A DNA stretch of 64,000 bases from Agrostemma githago (GCA_958450325.1 OY288256.1:10743057-10807056); one strand, 5' to 3'; counted from the stretch's first letter, positions 34,976 through 47,299 are shown. The notes: generated by a model from the sequence alone, not told the origin. Program-made: numbers and translations.

Positions 34976-36265
34976 GTGAACGCCGCATTGGTCAAGATCC
35001 GAGAACAACTCGACCAAATCAGGGGTGACCAGATCGCCATTGTTACCCGGGTTAGCGCCATAGAACAGGATAGGCCGAGTGATGAAGACGAAACTAAGGG
35101 CCCATTAGCCGAATTGACTAGCGCGGTCCTCAAGCTACAAGAGCAGGTCCACTTGTCGACCCACAACTCGATCCATACGGAGAATGCTCGAACCTATTCT
35201 CCCCTGACCGACCAACTGCCTGCCAATCTCAACTTGACAGGCCTCCCGATGTTCGACGGAACCGAAGACCCGGTATTACATATCCGGGCCTTCAAAGAGT
35301 TTATGGCCCTAAAAGGGGTCAAGTCCGACATGTTCAAGCATCTGTTTGCTTCCTCGCTAGAGAAGCACCCGAAGGCTTGGTTTTATAAGCTCGACTCCAA
35401 AAAGTACAAGTCTTGGGACGACGTAGCAACAGAATTCGCTCGGAACTACACCGACAATGCAGAAATCCAAACAACCATGCGTACTCTCGAGGTCATCAAG
35501 CCCAGCGAAAAGGTATTAGTGGAGGCCTTTGTGAAAAATCTCCTCCCATCTTACCGGATCCATCTCCGGTACGCTATCATACCCAATTTCGCCACCTTAA
35601 CCGAGATGGGTACAAGAATCGAAGACGATCTAAGGTTAGAGAGCCTTACTAAGGCCTTTACAAAGGGTAATCAAGGAGCCAGTTCATCTTCTGGCAAGCC
35701 CGCAACTACAAGTGTGGCCCGAAGCATCTTCGACGAGGTTAATTTGCTAGACACCTCAACCAAAAAGAATACTCCAGCCCGAGTATTCACGGACATAGGG
35801 ACTACTTATGCCGACGCCTTACAAAGGCTATCTTCTAAAGGCCTGATCCAACCTATAGGCCGAATGTCAGAGGTTCCTGTCGAGAAGCGGTCCAAAAGCT
35901 ACAACGCTCAGGCCTATTGCCGCTATCACCAAGGCAACGGGCATGACACTGAAAAATGCTGGAAGCTAAAGCATCTCATTCAAGATCTGATCGAGAGTGG
36001 GAAGATACCATTACCCAGCGATAAGCCCAGTAACAAAAACAACCCTCTTGCTACTCACGCCATTTCTACTCGAGAAATAATCGATTGCACTCATCTCATT
36101 TCCCCTTTCATTCCCCAAATCAACGGGATATGGAATGACGATGAAGACGATGTTTACATGGCTAAGGGGGAGACTGTCCCCATCACAGCCGAAGAGATCC
36201 GGAAGGTCAAAACCAAAGCCCTGGCCGGTACTCATGTCATCACGGCCGGACCCTCGACCCCGTGA
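34976..36265 (+). pseudogene. Tat C gag
   Basis: About 430 codons. After an N-terminal helical region there is the gag core: PMFDGTEDPVLHIRAFKEFM, KAWFYKLD..KYKSWDDVATEFARNY and VEAFVKNLLPSYRI. A CRYHQGNGHDTEKCWKLKHL motif (about residues 318-337) replaces a classic knuckle, as usual in Tat elements. The likely ATG at 34962 is followed by TAG after four codons, and the gag frame itself begins only behind an upstream stop, so the start is damaged. A TGA at 36263-36265 separates it from the protease in the same frame. Confidence 0.87.
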
Positions 36266-37413
36266 TCCGTCACTGAACCCGCCAAGATGGACTCTATACT
36301 TGAAGAACCAGACACCGACACGGTCCTAGTCAAGAAACTAAAGAGGTTCCGAACTGACCTTACCATATGGCAGCTTCTGGTTAGTTCTCAAGAACATCGG
36401 GCAGCACTTACTAAGGCTCTCGATGAAATCAAGGTAGACTCGTCGGTTACCCCCACTGAAATGGTAGCCACTATCCTGCCTCACCTCAAGGGCAAGCCCA
36501 AAGGAGAAGGCCCACTTATCACCTTCTCTGAATCTGATCTGCCACCATTTGGGGCCACCCACAACCTGGCCCTATACATCACGGTGATTTGTCGAGGCAA
36601 GTATCTACCCATGACCCTAATCGATGATGGGTCGGCTGTGAACGTCCTTCCCTTAAGGACTGCAAAGGCTCTCGGCATTACCGAGACTGACTATCTTCCT
36701 ACTGCACAAACTATCCAGGCTTTCGACGGAAGCCCAAAATCCGTTGTTGGGGTCGTTAAGCTAACCATCATAACTGGCCCAATTGAAAAAGAGCTCGAAT
36801 TCCAAGTGATCGATGTCACTTCATCTTTCAATCTGCTACTTGGAAGACCCTGGATCCACGCGGTTAAAGCCGTATCCTCCACTCTTCACAGAAAGGTCAA
36901 GCTACCTTTACAAGACGGGGTCATCACCCTCGAAGCTACCCCAATAGCCGTATCAAGCTGCAACACGGCTGGTTCAATCGACCCGCGAGGATTCAATTTC
37001 GTGGGAATGATCGATGAAGAGTATCTCTTTAGGCCCTACTTCACAACCAGCATCGACAAAATGCTGCAAAACTTGGGTTACTTACCAGGGGCTACTTCAA
37101 GGCCTGGTCTCCCTGCTGCAAGATCATCGATGTTTTAAGCGATGAAGATTCGAAGTTCGGTTTGGGGTACGCCTTAACCCCGGAAAATGAGGTCCGGGCC
37201 GGCATCCAAAAGGCCTGAAATATTCTCAAGGGTACCTACTTAGACCCTTACAGCCCAAGACTGAGCGATCACTTTGTCACTCCGGTATTCGGAGCTGTCC
37301 AGACGGGTCTCTATCAACCCACTATAACCTATCCTGGGGTCAATTTCATCCCAGATGATATCTTTGCACTCATTCAGGCCGAATCAAAGGAGGATTCGAA
37401 CCAAGCCGAGCCC
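36266..37413 (+). pseudogene. Tat C protease and linker to RT
   Basis: It is in frame with gag. The aspartic protease active site is LIDDGSAVNVLP (about 36620-36655), and the later LLLGRPWIHA motif is near 36835. A one-base deletion in a G run at about 37087-37092 shifts the frame and produces the stop at 37136-37138. The other frame carries on the linker (KIIDVLSDEDSKFGLGY), with a TGA at 37216-37218 where Arg is expected. Confidence 0.85.
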
Positions 37414-39174
37414 ATGCTGGGGCTCTTGTTCGGGGACAGCAAGATAATCCCGACCCCTAAAGAGGAATTAGTCAACCTGATCCTCCATAGCAGCAAGTTC
37501 GATCCAACCAAACTGATCTCTGAAGTAGGTGCTGACACTAGAAAGAGGGCTTGGAGGAAGACGATCAAGTGGACCGACAGCGAGGGTCGAGTCTACAAGC
37601 TCAGTACTGGCGAAGGAGACATGCAGGGCGACGAGTCCGAATCCGAATCTGAGTCCGAGTCAGAGTCAGAGTCGGAGTCTGAGTCTAAGTCTAGAAGGTC
37701 CAGTACTAGGGTCGAGTCTGTAACCCCTTTTCCTTTAGCTCTACCTCAGGGAGTCTCGGAATCTGTCCCGAGAGCACTCCCCATACCGTCTCTGACCAGC
37801 GATCAGATAGCAGCTCTCTTTGAGCTATTTTCAAAGCTCTCTATCAATAATAACGATAACCGTTCTGCTTACGACTTGTCTTATTTTCAAAACATTTTCA
37901 AAAACTTTACTTGCAATGACATTAAGAAACCCGACGAACAGGTACCACTACCTCAGCATCTAGTCGAGAAACTCGAACAAAGGGAGTCCCGAGATCCGGT
38001 GATCGAAGAAACCGATTCCATCAATGTAGGAACCCCTTTAGAGCCTCATATGCTTAAGTTAGGTTTATCCCTAAACCCCGAGGAGAAACAACAATTCACA
38101 GACCTCCTCCATGAATTCAAAGACGTCTTCGCATGGTCCTACAAGGACATGCCGGGAATAGACCGGGAGATAGCCGAACACCGTATACCCATCAAAGATG
38201 GGTGTAAGCCGGTAAAGCAAAAACTCCGAAGAATGAGGCCCGAATGCTCTCTCAAAGTCAAAGAAGAAGTTGACAAACAATTCAAAGCGGGCTTTATTCA
38301 AGTGTCTGAATATCAAGACTGGGTTGCAAATATCGTACCAGTACCCAAGAAAGACGGAAAGGTACGAGTTTGTGTAGATTTCCAGGACCTTAATAAGGCC
38401 AGCCCGAAAGATGATTTCCCGTTGCCACACATCGACATACTGGTGGACAACACGGCCGACCATGCCCTTCTATCCTTTATGGACGGGTATGCCGGATACA
38501 ATCAGATCAAAATGGCGAAAGAAGACATGAGTAAGACCACCTTCACTACACCTTGGGGGACTTACTGTTACACCGTTATGCCATTTGGGCTTATCAACGC
38601 CGGTGCCACTTATCAACGGACCGCCACTACCTTACTGCATGACATGATGCATAAGGAAGTAGAAGTCTACGTGGACGATATGATCGTTAAGTCCAAAGAA
38701 CGAAACGGGCATATTCCGGCCCTTAGAAAATTCTTCACCCGACTACGCAAGTACAACATGAGGTTAAACCCTCAAAATTGCAGTTTCGGGGTAACATCGG
38801 GCAAATTACTGGGCCATATCGTCAGCCAGCGCGGCATCGAGGTTGACCCAGCCAAGATTAAGGCCATTACCGAGATACGGTCACCTAAAACCAAAAAGGA
38901 GATTAGGGGGTTTCTCGGGAAAGTCCAATATATCAGCAGGTTCATTTCGAAGCTAACCATGGTATGTGAACCCATTTTCAAAAAACTGAAGATAGGAGAA
39001 CGGGTACTATGGGACGACAAATGTCAAGCAGCTTTCGATAAGATCAAAGATATTATGTCATCTCCACCGGTATTAATGCCACCTCAGCACGGCCTGCCTC
39101 TGTCATTATACTTAACAACGACCGAGACAGCCATGGGGGCTATGCTAGCCCAAACGGTCGACTCAGAAGAATGA
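37414..39174 (+). pseudogene. Tat C reverse transcriptase
   Basis: The N-terminal linker includes a run of Glu-Ser dipeptides (about 37634-37690). RT motifs follow: WVANIVPVPKKDGKVRVCVD, FQDLNKASPKDDFPLPHID, FMDGYAGYNQI, MPFGLINAGATYQR and the catalytic YVDD (about 38671-38682), then LLGHIVSQRGIEVDP of the thumb and the start of RNase H (TETAMGAMLAQ). The open stretch ends at TGA 39172-39174; the expected residue is Arg (CGA). Further codons continue in phase. Confidence 0.92.
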
Positions 39175-39777
39175 GCCATTTACTACATCAGTAAAAAGTT
39201 CCTGGAAAACGAATGCAAATACACGATGCTCGAAAAGACGTGTCTAGCTCTAGTTTGGGCCACTAAAAAGCTCCGACATTACATGCTTAGCCACGAAGTG
39301 CACGTACTATCAAGAATGGATCCAATCAAGTATCTGTTCGAAAAGCCCATCCTCAATGGTAGAATATCTAGATGGACTTTAATGCTAGCTGAGGTCGACC
39401 TCAAAATCGTACCATTAAAAGCCATCAAGGGTCGGGTAGTAGCCGACTTCCTAGCCGATGGTCCGATATCTGAAGAGGGACATACCGATACTTGGGCCTT
39501 CCCTGACGAAGATATATTCCATACCGACACAGAGACAAGGGATCTATATTTTGATGGGGCATCCAATTTTCGAGGATTTGGTGTCGGGATTTTACTAATC
39601 TCACCACAAGGGAAGCACACCCCGTTATCCATCAAGTTAGATTTCGATGTGACTAATAACGCAGCCGAATACGAAGCATGCATTCACGGGTTGCAAGCCG
39701 CCGCTGATTTAGGAGTAACAAACCTCCGGGTCCACGGTGACTCATCATTAGCCATCAATCAAGCACTCCAGAAATGA
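39175..39777 (+). pseudogene. Tat C RNase H, with second RNase H-like domain
   Basis: The first part finishes the retroviral-type RNase H (AIYYISKKFLENE, YTMLEKTCLALVWATKKLRHY, GRVVADFLAD). The second domain begins at about 39540 with LYFDGASNFRGFGVGILL and NNAAEYEACIHGLQAAADLG, then VHGDSSLAINQ. These are the D, E and D of an archaeal/cellular-type RNase H, which marks Tat elements. A TGA at 39775-39777 ends the open part. Confidence 0.88.
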
Positions 39778-41385
39778 AAAACTCGGAACGAAAATCTCGT
39801 AGCCTACCAAGCACGAGTAAGGGTTCTCGAAAAGCAGTTTCAAAAGGTGGAGTACATTTATCTACCTCGGGAAGAAAACCAGTTTGCATATGCACTATCC
39901 AAATTAGCATCTTTACTAAATATCCCGGAACATCTGACCAGCATGCCGATCTGCGTCGAAAGACGGTCCGAGCCGGCATATATCAACGCTATTCAAGACA
40001 TCGAAATAACCGACCCAGAACCTTGGTACCAAGCTGTTCTTACCTACTTGACGTCGGGAGAATATCCTCCGGGATCTGAAAACCGGGCCAAGAAAGCCCT
40101 ACGAAGATGGGCCACTCAGTTCATCCGCACGGACGATGGACAATTGTACAAAAAGACGGCACAGGGGGCTTTACTCCTATGCATCGATAAAACACAGGCC
40201 GAAAAGGTCATGGCCGAGGTACACGATGGCGAGAACGGTCCGCATATGAATGCCCATATGCTAGCTTGAAAAATCGCCAGACTCGAGTACTATTGGAATA
40301 GCATGGAAACCGACTGTCAGTTATATGTCAAGCACTGTCACAACTGTCAGATTTTCGGCAACGTCCAGCATATGTCGTCATCCCTGTTATATACTATGAC
40401 ATCACCATGGCCATTCTCAACATGGGGAATTGATATAATCGGGAAAGTGAACCCTTCCGGGACGGGAGGTCACTGCTTTATTCTAGTGGCTATTGACTAT
40501 TTCACTAAATGGGTCGAAGCCGAGTCATATCGTGTCTTGAACGCCAAGCACGTTGCAAAATTTATCCAAGATAAAATTATATGCCGATACGGGATCCCGC
40601 ACGAATTCATAAGTGATCACGGGACCCATTTCCAAGCCGAAACCGCTACTTTGCGAGCAAAATATAAGATTCAAAGGCATACATCTTCGCCTTACCGTCC
40701 CCAAACCAATGGAGTGGTAGAGGCAGCAAATAAAACAATTGTCACCATACTTAAAAAGATGGCTGATAATTACCGGGATTGGCCCGATAAAATCCCTTTC
40801 GCCTTATGGGGGTACCGGACATCAATCCGCACCGCAACCGGAGCAACTCCATACTATCTGACATATGGGATGGAGGCGGTCCAGCCGGTCGAGCTTGAGG
40901 TACCATCTCTAAGGATTTTACTCGAAAGTCAAGTACCTGAAGCAGATTGGGTCCAAGCCCGATACGATTCGTTGATTCTTTTGGACGAACGACGATCCCG
41001 AGCTCTCAACAATATCCAGATATATCAAAAAAGGATAAAACGGGCTTTCAACAAAAGGGTTAGGCCCAGAAATATCAAAGAAGGCGATCTAGTCCTAAAA
41101 TCTGTCCGGGCTTTGCTACCATTCGACCCAAGAGGAAAATTCAAACCCAATTGGGCCGGACCGTATTTAGTGAAGAAGGTTTTATCAGGAGGAGCCGTAA
41201 TACTGACAGACTTGGATGGGAACGAATTTTTCAACCCAACCAACTTGGACCAGTTGAAGCGTTACTACCTAACCTTGTCTCAATGTCATCAGCTAAAAGT
41301 TTATCTTTTTTTTACAAAACTTTCAAAAATTAAGCAAGTCAATGAGTTAGGATTACTGATCCTACTGTCGCACATCTCGAACTAA
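39778..41385 (+). pseudogene. Tat C integrase
   Basis: After the RNase H tail (YLPREENQFAYALSKLAS) come the HHCC zinc-binding region (HDGENGPHMNAH...CHNCQ), interrupted by TGA 40267-40269 (Arg expected), and the catalytic core WGIDIIGK, FISDHGTHFQAE and NGVVEAANKTI with the D, D and E residues. The C-terminal domain has LVLKSVR, GPYLVKKVLSGGAV and the LKRYY end. The stop TAA is at 41383-41385. Confidence 0.9.
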
Positions 41386-41615
41386 TAGTCTTGATGTATT
41401 TCGAAAATTGCAAAAATCTATGTCTGAACTACAGTCGGTTTGATTCCACTAATCGTGGATACGTAGGCAACCCCTCAAAAGGGTACAACCACTGCAATAA
41501 CGAAAAGACAGGAACGGTTTTCACTAACATGTCTTTTATTATTTCAAAAAATGCCTCACGCAAAAAAAAATCACACAAAAATAGTAGTAATACTTAAATA
41601 ATAAAATTTAGGAGA

Positions 41616-43389
41616 CTACTCGTACATTTTTCCCTTCCCCTTATCTTTCGGGTCACGCGGATCCCGAGGCCGACGAGGTGGGGGCGAGCGTTCCCCAATC
41701 ACAAGTGGAACTTCCTTTACTCGAACCCGCTTCTTCGACTTTGGTTTCTCCTGCAGCGGTTCGATCCGAGCTCGTACGTGCTCGGGAAGTCTATCCCGAG
41801 GACCAAGTCGGTCCTTAGCTGCCAGTCTTGGACCAAGTCTCTTTTCTAAGTCCGTCTGGGGGCTCATCTTCCCCCATGTACCTTTAGTGCTGGACCCTTT
41901 AGTCAAAGTCTTGGTCTTCCCTTTCTGGCCTGACATCAGTCGGACCATCGTAGCCGGGGCGTCGCCATCATCAAAGAAACCTCGATTATCCTTAGCCTAT
42001 TCTCGGCGCAGCAAGTCAAAGGCTTCGTCAGTCTTTAAAGCAGCATGGGCTTTAGCAGAATCGGCCTGGGTCCACTTCGTATAAGAGTCTGATACCCAGA
42101 TCGAGGGAGAAGCTTTAGAAACGGGCCAAGTGTGTCGGGTATACCATCTTTGCGCCCAAATGTCACACATCACGTCCGTTAGCTGAGTAGATTCACTCAC
42201 GACCGCCTCGATTTCCGGAATTCTCTGGGCCCGACCATATTGCCTAAGTATGCGATCGGGATAAAGATGAATCGTCTGCCTAAAAAATAGGATCAGTTGA
42301 TAACGGGCCCTGTCTCGCAATTCTAAACCGGTCCAGACATAAATGGGCCACCAAGGTAAGGTCCAACGGATCAATGGGCCTCCATGGAAAGACAACAGCT
42401 CGTCCCAGAATTTTTGGGTAGTAAGACGAGAAAATTCAACGGTCCGTCTTCTTGTCATCACTTGATTCGGGCGATATCGGCTTACATCTAGAGGAGGATC
42501 CAAGATCGATAGCCTCTCAAAAAGCCATAGCTGAAAAGTCAGAATCGCGAAAAGTCAATATGGTCAAAAAAAAAATCGCAAAAATTCGAAAAACCCGAGA
42601 AAAACGGGAAAAGCGAGAAAAACCGCGGAAATCGCGAAAAAAAAATCGAAGACCAAAAAATCGGAAATTGAAAAAAATCAAAAATTGCGAAAATCGAAAA
42701 AATCAGCCTACCTGTAGAAGACGGGTGCTACCGGTCAGCCTGATCGATGGATCCCTCTTACGATTATCTAAGCCTTGGATAATCTCCCCAGTAATCAGCC
42801 AAGCTGGGCTATGCTCTATCTCCATTTGATCCGCTACGGCGAGAAGTCTGACATGGCCCATACAAGATAGCCAATCCATATGGCCTTCAAAAGCGTAGAC
42901 TTGAAGCATGCAAAAAGTAAAGGCCCTACGGCTATATGCCGGCCTGGCCCGAACGTCATTCGGATTCATGAGTTTTTCAGCCAGATCGATCAAGGAGACT
43001 GTATTTCCTTCCAGCATGCGAGACACCTCCATATGAGAAAGCCCTAAAAATTCTCTTAATTTCCTCCTTGGATCATGAACTGAAAAGGGGATAGCAGGAC
43101 GAAGAATGGGATTTCACCCTCCTACAGCAGCTATTTCCTCAGGAAGGGGACAGATTTCGCCCCGAGGAAACCTAAAAACATGATAAGTATCATCCCAGTA
43201 GGACAGGCAAGCATCCAAAAAGTGACGATCCACTTGCATCTGGCGGATTGTGGATAGCTGGGTGACACCATTCTGATTCAAAATAACTTTATCAGCATCT
43301 CTGAAAATTCGGGACCAATCTTGCAACATTCCGACTAATCGATCAATACCCATGATTGAATTTCTAAAAAGAAGAAATAAGTTTCTCAA
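41616..43389 (-). pseudogene. Antisense gene of Tat C, plant mobile domain-like protein, one intron
   Basis: Exon 1 is 43389-42712 and exon 2 is 42530-41616, together 531 codons in one frame. Between them is a 181-base intron with GT (42711) and TTTTCAG (ending 42531). The joint gives LLQ-LWLFERL, the usual WxxERL region of this family. Exon 1 has YWDDTYHVFRFPRGEICPLP followed by EE, resembling the (Y/F)WD..Y..F.F...E..P..EE signature of plant mobile domain (PMD, aminotransferase-like) proteins. The C-terminus is Lys/Arg/Pro-rich. Two in-frame stops, TGA 43114-43116 and TAG 41995-41997, break it. TATA (TATAAATACC, 43463-43454) and a poly(A) signal AATAAA (41540-41535) flank it. Antisense ORFs at this place are known in Tat/Ogre elements; their role is not established. 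Confidence 0.78.
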
Positions 43390-43958
43390 GGCTTGTTTTT
43401 CTTTGAAGGGAGAAGAGAATTGTGAATTGTGAATAAATTGTGAGCAGGGAGAAGGTATTTATAGCATGAAATCAGATTCTCCTCCTCACTTTGGGATTCC
43501 TAATCCCAAGGGATTTAGCATACAGGCCTTTTTCCTAGGATCTAGCTAAGTCTTCCCGAGCATTCCTATTCCTTCTCAGTGTCAAAATACCTTATTTTCA
43601 AAACTCTTCCAAATTCAAAATTTCAAAAAAATCCTCTTCAATTTTTTATTCCCCAGCACGAATCATTTCTCCTAAAAATGTGTTACATGCAAACTCTGCA
43701 TAAATCATTATACAGGACGACTCAAGCAAAACCGTGCAATCAACTCCCCAGCGGTATAGACTTATACGACAAGTCTGATTCCCTACGGAGTATCATCGTC
43801 AATTCAGGTACGTTTCTAGCCTCCGGCCAGCGGGCCCTCCACGCAGGTCTAATGGACCTTAAACGACCCGACCGGAAGTCTGCCAGGTTTAATCATTGAT
43901 TTGCCTGGTAGCTACTCTGACTTTCGCCTTGTCCAAGCCTCAGTCAGAGTGGGGGCTC
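43390..43958 (+). other. 3' UTR of Tat C
   Basis: There is no gene on the plus strand. It contains the antisense promoter (near 43455) and, from 43683, the segment shared with Tat B (12861-13141), ending in the polypurine tract GAGTGGGGGCT. Confidence 0.75.
43454..43463 (-). promoter_or_regulatory. TATA box of the antisense gene
   Basis: TATAAATACC on the minus strand lies 65 bases before the ATG at 43389. A start about 30 bases downstream would give a leader of roughly 35 bases. Confidence 0.6.
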
Positions 43959-46316
43959 TTTAGACACCCACATTTTGACCGCCAGGTGTCTATAGCAGTT
44001 TCCGACAAACACCCGATGATGATCGGACACAAACGTGCTTTAAATACTCAGAAACGGGCTCAAAATCATTGGCATTTGGCTTGGACTCATTATGGAGTAC
44101 ATATCTCACAAAACCAACCTCAAAATCAGGCCCAGTGGGTCGTTTCGAGTCAAATAAGACTAATTTGGGTCGATTCCGACACCAGGGGTAAAACCGTCTT
44201 TTAACGACCAAGTCAAAATCCGTCGAAAATATTCCCGAGGTGCGTGAGTCAGCCGTGACACCTCACACGGCTGATTCGAACTCTAATCCTACGAAAAATC
44301 AGCTTCACAAAATATTAAACAAATACGTTTAAAGATGGAATTCGATCTCAAGTAGGAATCCTATCCGAAAACCGATTCAAACACCCGACCGAGTGCAAAC
44401 ACTCGGCCGAGCAGCCCTCTACCAGCCGGCTCCCTTTCTTCCTTCACAAGAAAGTGGAATCCTCATTCCTTTCGAACTCTTACGTTTCCTATCTTAAACG
44501 GTAGTTCAAACTCTCCTAGCCAAGGTCGGGAATTCCCTATAAATAGCCCCTTGCACAGCTCAAAATATATGGTCAGAAATCAGAAAAATATCATATCATA
44601 TCACAACCCGAATCAACACAATATCATCAACACTTAGCATCGATACACCGATATTACAAACCCGAAGGAAACCGGCCCGATACCCGACACCCTTCACTCG
44701 TCACGCCCGAACCGAACCACCACCAACTCACCGACATCCACTCGACGCTCTTGTGCCCAAGCCACGTCCCGACGAGCCCCGATCCGAGTAAACAGAAGCA
44801 TGTAGGTTGAGGGTGTAACAAAACCCGATTTCTCCCTTTTCTTCTCTTCTCCTCCTCGTCCGTCTTATTTTTTATGGGTCGGTCGTCGCTTTTTTTATTT
44901 TTTTTTCTAATATCGATATTATTAAAAACTATTTTCATATATCGAACATTCTTAAAAATATGATATCGATTTTCTATAATCGAATATTGTATCAAAAAGA
45001 ATTATATTAAGATCTCGACGATGTTAAAAATCGTTACATTTTTTATCGTTCAAACTTCTTTTTTACAAAACTTTTTTTTTTAATTCATTCCGAATACTCG
45101 ATATCGATTTCATAATCGAATATCGGGTACGACGAATATCGAAAACATAAAATCGAATACAAATTAATTCATATTTTGTACGCGATTTACCAAAATTAGC
45201 AATTTCGAACAAAAAATAAAAAACCGGACAAACCCGCACGCGAGCTGCGACTCGCGCACGGGCCTGAAACCGGGCCCTTTTTTTTTTTAACCTTTTCGTT
45301 CGTTTTATTTTATTATTCTACGAAACGATTTCTAAAATTTATATCTTTTCTAAAACTGTTCCGAGTTTTTGATATTGATTTCGTAGTCAATTATCGAATA
45401 TAACGAATATCGAAAATATTAGATCGTGTACAAATTATGCGATATTTGTACGCGATTTAATAAAAGCATCGAATTTTAAAAAAACCGCTTTCGAAATCAG
45501 CCTGACACGCGACTCGCCGGCATCCCGGGCGAGCCGCGCGACCGACTGAAAACGCGGCTCGTTTCTCGTTTTTTATTATTTTTCGAACTTCGTTTTTTAT
45601 ACAAAACAGCGTTTTTAGCAATATTTTTTTCAGATTTCGATTAATATTTATTTTCTCGATCTCATATATTTATTTTATTTGCTATATTATTTTTACAAAT
45701 CGATACTAACTCATTTGTTCATCTTTTGTAGCAAATTCATCTTTTTCATTGTTTGTCTTATTATACTAAAACGAATCTCACATGCTAAATTCAACTTTGA
45801 CGTTAAATTTTTCATCCATTAAACCGACTTAGCAACCCATTCAATTCCTCGCATGTTTAGGAAAACAATGTTTGCATATCATTCATCGTATTGCTAACGC
45901 GTGTATTAAAAAATCATTCGATATCCTAGTAGAGGCCGCTAATGTGCGGGCGGGGTTGGGTGTTCTTAGTGAACATCCCAACACGTACCCTCACCCCTTA
46001 CTCAGAACCGTGGTTTCCGGATGTCTGAAACCATTGGCAACGAGAGTCATTCAATATACGATTAACCGCTCAAGTCGGCATCTGTATCGATATGCAAAGG
46101 GACGAGCCCAATAAACTCTGACATCGGAAATGGGCCGTATTTTGTATACGGCCCACTACGACATAGAGTGGGCTCGAACGGTTCCGAATAACCATAAAAT
46201 TCGGTGGCGACTCCAACTTCGATTTAAATTTCAATTTGACCATCTCATATGGAGATTCATTCGCCTCCCCAAACCCGCGCGTGGCCGCGTCGGGGTGGAC
46301 CTATGTCATGTCCACA
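43959..46316 (+). repeat. 3' LTR of Tat C (2358 bp)
   Basis: It pairs with 31515-33868 with scattered substitutions, starts TTTAGACACCC and ends GTCCACA. TATA is at 44538-44545. A GTAGT duplication follows, and then Copia RT resumes. Confidence 0.92.
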
Positions 46317-47114
46317 GTAGTAAGACCACTTGATGTCAAGATTGATCCATTTCGACCCCGAGAAGAAAACGAAAAGATTCTCGGCCCTGAAGTACCATAC
46401 TTAAGTGCGATTGGAGCCTTGATGTACCTCGCCAGTCAGACAAGACCGGACATATCCTTTTCTGTCAACTTATTAGCGAGATACAGTTCATGTCCTACTC
46501 AAAGACACTGGAATGGAGTAAAGCATTTACTTCGATATCTCAGAGGTACGTCAGATATGGGTTTATATTATTCTAACAAATCCAAAACAGATTTGGTTGG
46601 TTTTGCAGATGCTGGTTATTTATCTGATCCTCATAATGGTCGTTCACAAACTGGTTATGTATTCACGTGTGGTGATACTCCCATCTCATGGCGCTTCATA
46701 AAGCAAACGATAGCTGCCACCTCTTCCAACCACGCAGAATTGTTGGCGATTCATGAAGCAAGCCGATAGTGTGTATGGTTAAGATCCATGATTCATCACA
46801 TTGTAGAATCTTGTGGTATATGTCTGGAAACTAAGGCCCATACTATTCTACACGAAGACAGTACAGCTTGTATCGCCCAGCTTAAAGCAGGATTCATCAA
46901 AGGAGATAGAACGAAGCACATCTTGCCAAAGTTCTTTTTCACTCATGATCTTCAGAAAGATGGCTTTATTACCGTTCAACAAATCTCTTCTTGTGACAAT
47001 CTTGCGGATGTTTTTACGAAGGCACTACCAAGCAAGATTTTTGAGAAGTTAATCACTAGACTCGGCTTACGTCGTCTCAAGGACATCAAGCAATGTGTTA
47101 ATCAGGGAGAGTAA
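46317..47114 (+). pseudogene. Copia RT C-terminus and RNase H
   Basis: This continues the frame interrupted at 31514. It has ALMYLASQTRPDISF and HLLRYLRGT of the connection region, then RNase H motifs GFADAGYLSDPHNGRSQTGY, AELLAIHEA and ADVFTKALP. One TAG at 46767-46769 (probably from GAG) interrupts. The natural stop TAA is at 47112-47114, followed about 180 bases later by the polypurine tract. Confidence 0.9.
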
Positions 47115-47299
47115 ATACGCGTTGCACTCTTTTTTCCCTCGCCATGGTTTTGTCCCACTGGGTTTTCCAGGCAAGGTTTTTAACGAGGCAACATTTATTG
47201 CGTATCATGGAGATTATTGTACTCTTTTTCCTCATTAGATTTTTGTCCCACTAGGTTTTAACGAGGCAATCCCTCCAGTATTGGACATCCAAGGGGGAG

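Larger units (their letters stand above)
31515..46316 (+). mobile_element. Tat-lineage Gypsy element 'Tat C', complete, 14.8 kb
   Basis: LTRs are 31515-33868 and 43959-46316, with perfect GTAGT duplications (31510-31514 and 46317-46321). The PBS is 33872-33889 and the polypurine tract GAGTGGGGGCT lies at about 43947-43957. A leader of 1.1 kb precedes gag, protease, RT, RNase H, a second RNase H-like domain and integrase (34976-41385). Between pol and the 3' LTR is a gene on the opposite strand (41616-43389). The second RNase H and the antisense gene are features reported for Tat/Ogre elements. The LTRs look about 99% identical by eye. The copy is inactive through TGA stops and a frameshift. 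Confidence 0.93.
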
